Assembly (NCBI GenBank): GCA_902773265.1
Contig: CACYDZ010000381.1
Coordinates: 1 to 5,697, forward strand
DNA: 5,697 nucleotides
Direction: 5' to 3'
From: an uncultured Ruminococcus sp.
Lineage (GTDB): Bacteria > Bacillota > Clostridia > Oscillospirales > Acutalibacteraceae
The notes under the pieces were generated by a model, which was not told the DNA's origin, made no database searches, and saw only the letters and a program-made list of their open reading frames with translations. Made by a program: the position numbers and the translations under genes. This document shows, one piece after another, positions 1 to 5,697 of the stretch (its first letter is position 1; each line of letters opens with the position of its first letter).

Positions 1-118
1 GTAGATATCAGTCGAAAAATTGAAATATATGGACAAAATCGACAGTAATCTGAACAATGTATGTCATGTGATGATAAAGAAAGCAGGTGATTAGTTAAAC
101 TAGGTAAGTCATATTATA
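1..118. other. 5' flank of the cassette, no supportable gene
   Basis: No reading frame here is convincing. In frame 1 an open stretch enters from the window edge and ends at the TAA at 46-48; it could be the last 15 codons of an upstream gene, but that is too short to judge. In frame 2 a 21-codon ATG frame runs 29-94, without a clear ribosome binding site. A perfect TATAAT lies at 115-120 and overlaps the annotated ATG of the next gene. It has no good -35 partner: TTAGTT at 91-96 is the nearest hexamer at 18-nt spacing. No CIRCE-type inverted repeat of the HrcA regulon is visible. Confidence 0.4.
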
Positions 119-1201
119 ATGACAATAAAAAAATATGTTAAAAATGAGAAGAAAGGAAAAGTTGTTTTTGCAACAGGAAAAAATATGTCAATACAACCTA
201 AAAAATTCAATTCTTTAATCGGACAAGTAAATGATGAACAAATTTCAGAGATTATTGCTATCGGAGATAACGAAAGTAGCACGGCTTATGAAGGAATTTT
301 TCGGGAAAAATATTCTTATGAAGAAATGACTTTTGAACCCGTTACTAAAATTCAAAATGAAGAAATACAACAGAAAAAACAGGAATCAGCTGAAGAAAAA
401 TTAATGAAACTCATGAAAGAAAACAGTGAAGCAAATCGAAATAATTCTTTTGAAGAATTTGTTACGCAATCGACAGTTTCGATACCAAGCATACCATCTG
501 TATCATCTGTACCAAACACATCGCCAATAAAACCGATATCAAGCGTACCACCTGTATCACCTGTACCAAGCACATCGTCAGTAAATCCTGCGTCAAGCAT
601 ACCGTATGTACCATCTGTAGAACAAGGAACGCAATCTGTACAAACGCCTTCTGTAACATGTGAAGATATAGAAAGGATATTGGGTGAAAAAAGCCAGAAT
701 ATTCTGGCTGAAATCAGTGCATTACAAAAATATATGACTGCTCTTGAGGCAAAAGTAAGTTCTTTACGCAAACTGGCGGATTTACATCAGGATATTGAAA
801 ACAATCTCAATAATCAAATTAACGAGTATAAAGATAATCTGTATAGAAGAATTGTTAATCCGATATTGATTGAATTTTTTGATATTCAGGAAGAAATGAT
901 AACGGAAATTCGTTCTAATGAATTAGATGAAAAAACAGCAGGAATACTTAACGGATTTGTTAATGCGATGAGCAATGTATTTACACACTATGGTGTAGAA
1001 GTAGATGAAGTTAATATCGGAGATAAGTATGATTCCAGAATACATAAGCCAATAAAATCAGTTCCTACTGATAATAAAGAACTCGATAAAACGATTGCCA
1101 AAGTTAAAAAAATATTAGTATATTCTATAGATGGAAAAGTTGTTGAAAGAGCAAGAGTTCATGTCTATCAGTACAACGCAACTAAAAGCAGCAACGAGTA
1201 A
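119..1201 (+). CDS. GrpE-like nucleotide exchange factor with long N-terminal extension
   Basis: Likely a cytoplasmic nucleotide exchange factor that releases ADP from the Hsp70s encoded downstream. Residues about 183-262 are a long charged helix or coiled coil, followed by a helical stretch to 290. Residues 292-350 match the GrpE beta-wing pattern: YGVEVDEV, then D305 and H309 in the position of the family's D..hH, a VPTD turn at 315-318, and GKVVERARVHV at 339-349, like the GrpE ending NGR.lR.A.V.V. At 360 aa it is much longer than typical GrpE (about 180-210 aa). The surplus is an unrecognised N-terminal segment (1-75), a Lys/Glu-rich helix (76-115) and a Pro/Ser/Val linker of 18-residue repeats (122-175). 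No signal peptide or membrane segment is seen. ATG 119 is the first start after a stop at 101-103 but has only a weak, distant AGG. ATG 185 (Met23) has AGGA six bases upstream and is a real alternative. The GrpE-family call is firm for the C-terminal half. Partnership with the adjacent Hsp70s is inferred from gene order. Confidence 0.82.
   Translation: MTIKKYVKNEKKGKVVFATGKNMSIQPKKFNSLIGQVNDEQISEIIAIGDNESSTAYEGIFREKYSYEEMTFEPVTKIQNEEIQQKKQESAEEKLMKLMKENSEANRNNSFEEFVTQSTVSIPSIPSVSSVPNTSPIKPISSVPPVSPVPSTSSVNPASSIPYVPSVEQGTQSVQTPSVTCEDIERILGEKSQNILAEISALQKYMTALEAKVSSLRKLADLHQDIENNLNNQINEYKDNLYRRIVNPILIEFFDIQEEMITEIRSNELDEKTAGILNGFVNAMSNVFTHYGVEVDEVNIGDKYDSRIHKPIKSVPTDNKELDKTIAKVKKILVYSIDGKVVERARVHVYQYNATKSSNE
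482..643 (+). repeat. In-frame 54-bp tandem repeat encoding Pro/Ser linker
   Basis: Three consecutive 54-bp units (482-535, 536-589, 590-643) encode 18-residue units in the GrpE-like protein (residues 122-139, 140-157, 158-175). Units 1 and 2 are identical at about 45 of 54 positions by eye, mostly differing by transitions. They share the pattern I-x-S-(I/V)-P-x-V-S-x-V-P-x-T-S-x-(I/V)-x-P. Unit 3 keeps the first half (SSIPYVPSV) and then decays. The regular proline spacing predicts an extended, flexible tether between the N-terminal segment and the GrpE-like half. Copy number may vary between strains. Confidence 0.85.
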
Positions 1202-1334
1202 TTTTGGGCTGAACCATCTTAATAACAAATGACAAAACGAATTGTCTTATGTGTCTTTTCAAGGAACAAAATGGATGAAAAATCTTTCGTGAAATTCCTT
1301 ACAGTGTTTGGAATGACAATGAGCAAATAAAATA

Positions 1335-1362
1335 TTCACAGAGTAAGATACAGCTATAAAAT
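1335..1362 (+). promoter_or_regulatory. Possible sigma-A promoter for the first Hsp70 gene
   Basis: TTCACA (1335-1340, five of six matches to TTGACA) and TAAAAT (1357-1362, five of six to TATAAT) are separated by 16 nt. Transcription would start near 1369 and leave a leader of about 55 nt. In AT-rich DNA such matches arise by chance, so this is only a candidate. Its position in the largest gap of the cluster supports it. Confidence 0.35.
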
Positions 1363-1386
1363 GTGTCTACAAAAATAAATTTTCAG

Positions 1387-1417
1387 AAAGGAAAAAACTG
1401 TTTACAGCAGTTGGGAA
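1387..1417 (+). promoter_or_regulatory. Translation start region of first Hsp70, with small hairpin
   Basis: The bases before ATG 1424 offer only a modest ribosome binding match, GGGAA at 1413-1417. A better one, AAAGGA at 1387-1392, is 31 nt from the ATG. Between them AACTG (1396-1400) and CAGTT (1408-1412) could form a 5-bp hairpin with a 7-nt loop. Folding would bring the AAAGGA site closer. The hairpin is short, and a role in translation is speculative. ATG 1424 is nevertheless secure: no start codon precedes it after the stop at 1376-1378, and it places GIDLGTT at residue 8 as in other Hsp70s. Confidence 0.3.
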
Positions 1418-1423
1418 CAGAAA

Positions 1424-3007
1424 ATGGAAGAAAAATATATATTTGGAATTGATTTAGGAACAACTTACAGTGTAATTTCGTACTTAGACGACAATATGCT
1501 GATTCAAACATGTAAAAATGACAACGGAACAGGAATTACTCCGTCTGTAGTTGATTTTTCTGATTCGGACGAAAATCCTACGGTAGGACAGGTAGCAAAA
1601 GATAACAAAGTCTTTCAGCCTCAGTATGTATTCGATTTCTTTAAGTGCGAAATGGGAAACGGAGATAAACTGAAGTATTACGGAGAAGACCTTACAAAAA
1701 AAACAACTGCTATTGATTTATCGGCAGCCGTATTAAAATATCTTGCTAAATATGCTACTGATGAAACAGATTCAAAAGTAAATTGTGTAGTTATTACCGT
1801 TCCCGCATATTTTTCTACAGTCGAAAAAGAAGCAACTAAAAAGGCAGCGGAAAAAGCAGGTTTTGAAGAAGTACACTTGATTGAAGAACCTACTGCAGCC
1901 GCTGTTTACTATGGATTTAAAGGTGACAAAAAAGAAACCGTTCTTGTTTACGATTTAGGTGGAGGAACATTTGATGTTGTTGCTATCGAAATTGACGGAT
2001 ACGATTATAATTGTTTTGTAATTGAGGGAGACCAGCAACTTGGAGGTAAGCAATGGGACGAAAGGGTAATAGATATTATTAAGACAAAGCTTACTGACAA
2101 GGATGTTGATGAAAGTGACTTAGACGAAGAAGATATGGCGGAAATACAGAATGCGGCAGAAAAAGCCAAAAAGGCACTTACACCGCAGACTTCAACGACT
2201 ATCAAACTGAGATTAAGTGTAGGAAAATATGAATTCCCTATTTCCCGTGATGAATTTGAAGCAAAAACAAAAGATTTGCTTGACAGAACCATAGAGAGTA
2301 CACGGAAAGTTAAAGAAGAAGTAGAGGCAAAAGGTAAAAAAATCACAAAAATATTAATGGTTGGTGGTTCCAGCTATATGCCTCAGGTACAGAGCCGTCT
2401 TACTGCAGAATTTCCTGATATTGAAATCCCCAATCCAATGGATCCCAATATGGCTGTGTCAAAAGGTGCTGCTTTTTATGGAAAATCAATTATTGCTGAG
2501 GCTGAAAAAAGAAGAAGAGAACGTGAAGAAAAAAAAGAAGAGAAATTTGTATTAACTCCATCAGAAAAAATTGCTGAAAAATCCAAATTTGAAATTGGGA
2601 CAACTGAGGTTGTTACTATCAGCAAAATCTCCGTAAGTTCTATTGGTATGCTTGGGCGTGTTGGCAATGAGAAAATTATCAAAACAATATTGTATCGTGG
2701 AGCAAAATTGCCTGTAATCGATGATATGGATTTTCCGCTTTCTGCTGATGCGATAAAATTCGGTACAGTTGATTTATCTTTGTATGAACATCGTTCAGAA
2801 GAAGAATATGTTAGTCCTAATGAAAAAGATATAAAACAGTTGGAAACAAAATCAGGAGAAATCAGCAAAGGATTGCCATCAGGTTCTACAATTCATATTC
2901 ATATGGAAATTGATGAAGAAGGCTTACTTCAACTGGTAGCAACTGACCCGAATGGTGTTTCTATAAAATTAGAAACAAAAGCGGAAGCAAAATCAGGAAA
3001 CGAATAA
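1424..3007 (+). CDS. Lidless Hsp70 (DnaK-family) ATPase
   Basis: A cytoplasmic Hsp70-family chaperone ATPase. The nucleotide-binding domain (about 5-355) carries all signatures: GIDLGTTYS at 8-16, K74 in the place of the catalytic lysine, ITVPAYF at 124-130, EEPTAAA at 154-160, DLGGGTFD at 177-184 (T182 matches the autophosphorylated Thr), MVGGSS at 312-317 and AVSKGAAFYG at 344-353. Asp10, E155, D177 and D184 match the Hsp70 ATPase residues, so hydrolysis is expected. Residues 358-374 form a very charged Arg/Lys/Glu helix where DnaK has its short hydrophobic linker. Residues about 396-519 follow the beta substrate-binding fold in divergent form: SSIGMLG, YRGAKLPV, then IHMEIDEEGLLQLVATD. The protein ends there at 527 aa, so the helical lid of DnaK (about 610-640 aa) is absent; E. 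coli HscC is of similar length. It lies between the GrpE-like gene and a second, clearly related Hsp70 gene, suggesting an old tandem duplication. It is unlikely to be the housekeeping DnaK. Confidence 0.93.
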   Translation: MEEKYIFGIDLGTTYSVISYLDDNMLIQTCKNDNGTGITPSVVDFSDSDENPTVGQVAKDNKVFQPQYVFDFFKCEMGNGDKLKYYGEDLTKKTTAIDLSAAVLKYLAKYATDETDSKVNCVVITVPAYFSTVEKEATKKAAEKAGFEEVHLIEEPTAAAVYYGFKGDKKETVLVYDLGGGTFDVVAIEIDGYDYNCFVIEGDQQLGGKQWDERVIDIIKTKLTDKDVDESDLDEEDMAEIQNAAEKAKKALTPQTSTTIKLRLSVGKYEFPISRDEFEAKTKDLLDRTIESTRKVKEEVEAKGKKITKILMVGGSSYMPQVQSRLTAEFPDIEIPNPMDPNMAVSKGAAFYGKSIIAEAEKRRREREEKKEEKFVLTPSEKIAEKSKFEIGTTEVVTISKISVSSIGMLGRVGNEKIIKTILYRGAKLPVIDDMDFPLSADAIKFGTVDLSLYEHRSEEEYVSPNEKDIKQLETKSGEISKGLPSGSTIHIHMEIDEEGLLQLVATDPNGVSIKLETKAEAKSGNE

Positions 3008-3042
3008 AAAAAAGCGGTAGTACACATATATAATTATCAATT

Positions 3043-3097
3043 TATAGCTCTCTCTATCAAAAGAGTAGCAGTACTTTATTATATAGAGAGAGTTATG
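3043..3097 (+). promoter_or_regulatory. Long intercistronic hairpin between the two Hsp70 genes
   Basis: CTCTCTCTAT at 3048-3057 is perfectly complementary to ATAGAGAGAG at 3083-3092. The stem extends outward to 3043/3097, giving 15 pairs including two G-U wobbles, around a 25-nt loop. A further AAAG/CTTT pairing (3060-3063 with 3074-3077) is possible inside the loop. No T run follows on either strand, so it does not look like an intrinsic terminator. It ends nine bases before the AGGAGG of the next gene and leaves that site free. It may stabilise or process the mRNA, or bind a regulator. It is not the CIRCE sequence. Confidence 0.6.
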
Positions 3098-3105
3098 TTA
3101 AACGC

Positions 3106-3111
3106 AGGAGG
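3106..3111 (+). promoter_or_regulatory. Strong ribosome binding site of the Hsp70-vWA gene
   Basis: A perfect AGGAGG lies nine bases before ATG 3121. It is much stronger than the sites seen before the other genes here and fixes the start. It predicts that this protein is translated more efficiently than its neighbours from a shared mRNA. Confidence 0.85.
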
Positions 3112-3120
3112 TTTTCTATT

Positions 3121-5391
3121 ATGGTAAAAGGTTTTTATGTTGGTATAGATTTAGGCACAACCTATTCAGTAGTATCGTATATTAACGAGAAAGGTGTGCC
3201 AGAAATTATTCCCGTTATACAAGACAGTTCAACAATTCCTTCGGCAGTATACATTAGTGATTCAGGAAAACTGTCTATTGGAGAAGATGCCAAGTATGAA
3301 CAAAAACGCAAAGGACAGGTTGCTACTTTCTATAAAAGAAATATCGGACAAGATACAGAAGATTATTATCTTGAAGATGGAAAGGCCTACTCAGCGGTTC
3401 AACTGTCATCAATGTTCTTGAAAGAAGTTATTGAAAAAGTAGAAGAGAAAATGAACAGAAAAGTAAAAGGAGCCGTTATTACTGTTCCGGCTTACTTTAC
3501 TGAACATGAAAAAAGTAATACTAAAAAAGCGGCAAAAATGGCAGGCATTGATGTTATGCATATGGTTAATGAACCTACTGCAGCTGCTGTTGCTTACGGA
3601 TTAGATAAAGCAGATAACAAAAAGATTTTGGTATATGATTTAGGCGGAGGAACTTTTGATGTATCCGTAGCAGAAATAAAAGCTGATAAAATAAAGATTG
3701 TTGCAACGACAGGTCACTTTCAGCTTGGTGGTAAAGACTGGGATATTGAAATATGTAACTGGGTAGCAGAACAGTTTTCTGAAGAATTTGGTGATGATTT
3801 TTCGTCTGACATAGAACAAATGGACTCTTTGATGGTAGATGCGGAAAAATTAAAAAGAGGTTTGACAACTAAAAGTGAAGCAAAAATCAAAGTGAAATAT
3901 GAAGGGAATTCTGGAGTTTATACATTATCTGAGAAAGAATTTCGATCCAGAACCAGACATTTGTTGGAAAGAACAGGTGGTCTTATCAATGAAATGTTCC
4001 ACGATAATCATATGTCGTGGAATGATATTGATGATATTATTCTTGTTGGTGGTTCTACAAGAATGAAAATGGTTAGCGACTATTTGTTGGAAATTAGCGG
4101 AAAAGCTCCTCGTCGTGGTATTAATCCTGATGAAGCAGTGTCAATGGGAGCAGCATTAATTGCCAACTCTATCGCTGAAAAAAGGGAGAATTTTTCGCTT
4201 TTTGGTTCATCTGACCCTTTTGTCATTGGTGTAGGAAATAAGAAAATTGAAGATGTTAATTCTCATTCACTGGGACTGATTGTTGCAAGAGAGGAAGAAC
4301 ATGGACAAGAAACATATCGTGTATTCTATAATGAGATTATGATTCCGAAAAATACTTCCATCGAAAAAGCAACAGTAACAAAGCAATTTATTCTTAACTC
4401 TACTGTGCAAGATATTTATCTGACACAATGGGAATCTGATAAACTTCCTGAAAGCAGTGCCATTATTGGTAAATATCAGGTAAGAGGTATTACACCTGAT
4501 AAAGCTTTTTCAGTAACTTATTTTCATAATGCTGATACAACAGTAAATATTAAAGCAGAACAATTTGGACGCAGTTTGACTGTTGAAAAAGTACTTAATC
4601 ATGCTGACCGTGAATTTTCTCCGGAATTAATTAAAAAAGCAGCAAGAGGAACTATTATGGTAGCAATAGATTTGTCTGGAAGTATGTGTGTTATCAGTGA
4701 TTACGACAGTGTCAATACATTGATTGAGCGTTTGAACCAGCAGGATAGAACACTTACTACTGACGAATTAGAACAGATTAAACTAATTGTAAAATGGGTT
4801 GAGAATTTTGATAAATATTCCAAAGATGATGATATGAAAGCATATAGAGAAGCTGAAAGACTTTCAGCGGATATGTGGCATACTGCCATTGGTATGACCA
4901 AACAGTTTGTTATTGATTTTGTTAAGAAATTTCCTCTTGAAAATATCTCTTTCGGTATAGTGGGATTTGCTGATAAAATAAAATCTTTTTGTGATATTAC
5001 AAATGATGAACGCACAATTATTCGTGCAGTTAATGAACTGGCTATTACTAAAGAAACAGGTGAGTGTAATGAAGCACAGCCTATGGATTATATGTTCGAT
5101 ATTTTGTCAAGAAAGAAAGCAAATGCAAATCTTGATTTCGCATATGCCGTTGTTTTGACTGATGGATATTGGGATGAAAAAGCAGAGAAAGAAGCACTGA
5201 GAGCCAAAAATAAATATGTCAGAAACGGAATTGAAATTGTTGTACAAGGTTTCGGTGAGGCAAAAGAATCCTTTATTGCTAATTTAGCAACACTTCGTGA
5301 CTTATCTGGCGTAGGTGAAATTTCTGAACTTGGCAATAATTTATCCAATATTGCTAAAGTGATTTCGGACAGCAATACTTTCAAAAGATAA
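3121..5391 (+). CDS. Hsp70 ATPase fused to a C-terminal vWA domain
   Basis: A two-module protein of 756 aa, probably cytoplasmic (no signal peptide or membrane segment). Residues 5-355 are an intact Hsp70 ATPase domain: GIDLGTTYS at 8-16, K72, ITVPAYF at 120-126, NEPTAAA at 150-156, DLGGGTFD at 173-180, LVGGSTRM at 308-315, AVSMGAALIA at 339-348. All catalytic Asp, Glu, Lys and Thr positions are kept. DVNSHSLGL at 378-386 corresponds to the DnaK linker DVTPLSLGI. A divergent beta substrate-binding domain follows to about 490 (IPKNTSI at 408-414, then YQVRGITPDK at 452-461). Instead of the lid there is a vWA domain at about 508-750, with the metal-ion-dependent adhesion motif D517-L-S-G-S521, a Thr in 643-646 as candidate third ligand and LTDG at 679-682. 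A helical, charged insertion of about 60 residues (523-588) separates strand 1 from the helix that normally follows at once. vWA domains bind proteins through the metal, so this one may recruit a client or partner. Both domain calls are firm; the combined function is unknown. Confidence 0.93.
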   Translation: MVKGFYVGIDLGTTYSVVSYINEKGVPEIIPVIQDSSTIPSAVYISDSGKLSIGEDAKYEQKRKGQVATFYKRNIGQDTEDYYLEDGKAYSAVQLSSMFLKEVIEKVEEKMNRKVKGAVITVPAYFTEHEKSNTKKAAKMAGIDVMHMVNEPTAAAVAYGLDKADNKKILVYDLGGGTFDVSVAEIKADKIKIVATTGHFQLGGKDWDIEICNWVAEQFSEEFGDDFSSDIEQMDSLMVDAEKLKRGLTTKSEAKIKVKYEGNSGVYTLSEKEFRSRTRHLLERTGGLINEMFHDNHMSWNDIDDIILVGGSTRMKMVSDYLLEISGKAPRRGINPDEAVSMGAALIANSIAEKRENFSLFGSSDPFVIGVGNKKIEDVNSHSLGLIVAREEEHGQETYRVFYNEIMIPKNTSIEKATVTKQFILNSTVQDIYLTQWESDKLPESSAIIGKYQVRGITPDKAFSVTYFHNADTTVNIKAEQFGRSLTVEKVLNHADREFSPELIKKAARGTIMVAIDLSGSMCVISDYDSVNTLIERLNQQDRTLTTDELEQIKLIVKWVENFDKYSKDDDMKAYREAERLSADMWHTAIGMTKQFVIDFVKKFPLENISFGIVGFADKIKSFCDITNDERTIIRAVNELAITKETGECNEAQPMDYMFDILSRKKANANLDFAYAVVLTDGYWDEKAEKEALRAKNKYVRNGIEIVVQGFGEAKESFIANLATLRDLSGVGEISELGNNLSNIAKVISDSNTFKR

Positions 5392-5407
5392 TTTTTTATT
5401 TTTATTA

Positions 5408-5488
5408 CAGCAATGTCATCAGCGAATTTTGTTCTGCAATTTATTTTATCAATCAATACTATTACAGATTATGTTGATGACATTGTTG
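5408..5488 (+). repeat. Long inverted repeat between Hsp70-vWA gene and next gene
   Basis: CAATGTCATCA at 5411-5421 is the exact reverse complement of 5475-5485. Pairing extends to 5408-5424 with 5472-5488, 17 pairs with three G-U wobbles in RNA, around a 47-nt loop. A T-rich run (5392-5406) precedes the stem rather than following it, and the 3' side reads TTGAAAACGG, so an intrinsic terminator is not supported. ATTACAG occurs just before each arm region (5404-5410 and 5461-5467). It could be an mRNA structure or a binding site, or the ends of a small decayed element. It is the second intercistronic hairpin in this cluster. Confidence 0.6.
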
Positions 5489-5527
5489 AAAACGGTTAGG
5501 AGTAGGTAATTTGGGTGGTGAAAAATT

Positions 5528-5697
5528 ATGGAGTTGAAAGAACGCTGTAGTCAAGAAGCCAATGTATATGTAGAAAGCAAATCTCCAATATATGAAGAAA
5601 GTATTCCACCGTTGGTGAAAGCTGCCAAAGTCTATAAAAATGCTCAAGTAGCTAAAGATCTTCGGGATGTAGAAAGATTTGTAAGCAGAATTTCGGA
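5528..5697 (+). CDS. Start of an unidentified gene, cut by the window edge
   Basis: An open frame runs from ATG 5528 to the end of the window (56 complete codons). A stop at 5519-5521 lies just upstream in frame, and GGTGGTG at 5514-5520 sits seven bases before the ATG as a plausible ribosome binding site. The visible N-terminus is hydrophilic, begins MELKERC and becomes helix-prone after a double proline (residues 27-28), with many Lys, Glu and Val. No signal peptide, membrane segment or J-domain HPD motif is seen in this part. I do not recognise the family. Same strand and a 136-nt gap make it a likely member of the cluster. Confidence 0.6.
   Translation, partial: MELKERCSQEANVYVESKSPIYEESIPPLVKAAKVYKNAQVAKDLRDVERFVSRIS

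Larger units (their letters stand above)
1202..1423. other. Intergenic region between GrpE-like gene and first Hsp70
   Basis: This 222-nt gap is long for genes that appear to work together, so the Hsp70 gene may have its own promoter. The region contains weak inverted repeats: GACAA/TTGTC at 1231-1246, not followed by a T run, and AAGGAA/TTCCTT at 1261-1266 and 1295-1300. No convincing factor-independent terminator was found. A 33-codon frame at 1229-1330 lacks a ribosome binding site and is treated as a possibility only. Confidence 0.5.

Noticed and set aside
29..94. 21-codon frame upstream of the GrpE-like gene
   Set aside because: Too short, no clear ribosome binding site and no recognisable product; an in-frame stop at 2-4 also rules out its being the tail of a longer upstream gene.
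482..643. CRISPR-like array
   Set aside because: Units are directly adjacent, in frame, degenerate and have no unique spacers; they encode a Pro/Ser linker.
352..771. 139-codon minus-strand frame over the GrpE-like gene
   Set aside because: It is antisense to a gene with recognisable GrpE features; it stays open because the repeated Pro/Ser codons avoid stops on the other strand, and its Cys/Phe-rich composition is not protein-like.
2005..2868. Minus-strand frames of 113 and 130 codons over the first Hsp70
   Set aside because: They lie opposite the well-supported Hsp70 coding sequence and are Ser/Phe/Ile-rich shadow translations with no recognisable motif.
3043..3097. CIRCE operator for HrcA heat-shock control
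   Set aside because: CIRCE is TTAGCACTC-N9-GAGTGCTAA; the arms here are CT/AG repeats with a 25-nt loop, so only the idea of an inverted repeat is shared.
5392..5488. Intrinsic terminator after the Hsp70-vWA gene
   Set aside because: The T-rich run comes before the stem rather than after it, the loop is 47 nt and the 3' flank has no T run.
5088..5647. Minus-strand frames of 122 and 61 codons at the end of the window
   Set aside because: The first shadows the vWA coding sequence; the second covers the inverted repeat and the start of the next + strand gene. Neither has a plausible product.

Overview
This is an AT-rich, densely coding window with every credible gene on the + strand. Base composition, codon use rich in AAA and GAA, and one textbook AGGAGG ribosome binding site suggest a low-GC Firmicute, probably a gut-type clostridium (Ruminococcaceae or Lachnospiraceae). 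That placement is inferred from composition only.

Layout: 1-118 is 5' flank with no supportable gene. 119-1201 encodes a 360-residue protein with a C-terminal half that reads as a divergent GrpE (Hsp70 nucleotide exchange factor). Its N-terminal part is unrecognised and joined through a Pro/Ser-rich linker of 18-residue repeats. 1202-1423 is intergenic with a possible sigma-A promoter. 1424-3007 encodes a short Hsp70 (527 aa) with a complete ATPase domain, a charged linker, a divergent beta substrate-binding domain and no helical lid. 3008-3120 holds a long intercistronic hairpin and a strong ribosome binding site. 3121-5391 encodes a second Hsp70 (756 aa) in which a von Willebrand factor A (vWA) domain with a DLSGS metal-binding motif stands where the lid would be. 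5392-5527 holds a second long inverted repeat. From 5528 to the window edge is the start of a further, unidentified gene.

Taken together, this looks like an accessory chaperone cassette: one exchange factor and two different Hsp70 ATPases, one fused to a metal-dependent protein-binding module. It is not the housekeeping hrcA-grpE-dnaK-dnaJ operon. The Hsp70s lack lids, the GrpE is elongated, no CIRCE element is visible and no J-domain protein is encoded here. A J-domain partner or client could lie downstream, starting with the truncated gene at 5528. The Hsp70, vWA and GrpE assignments rest on motifs visible in the sequence; the idea of a shared dedicated function is inference.
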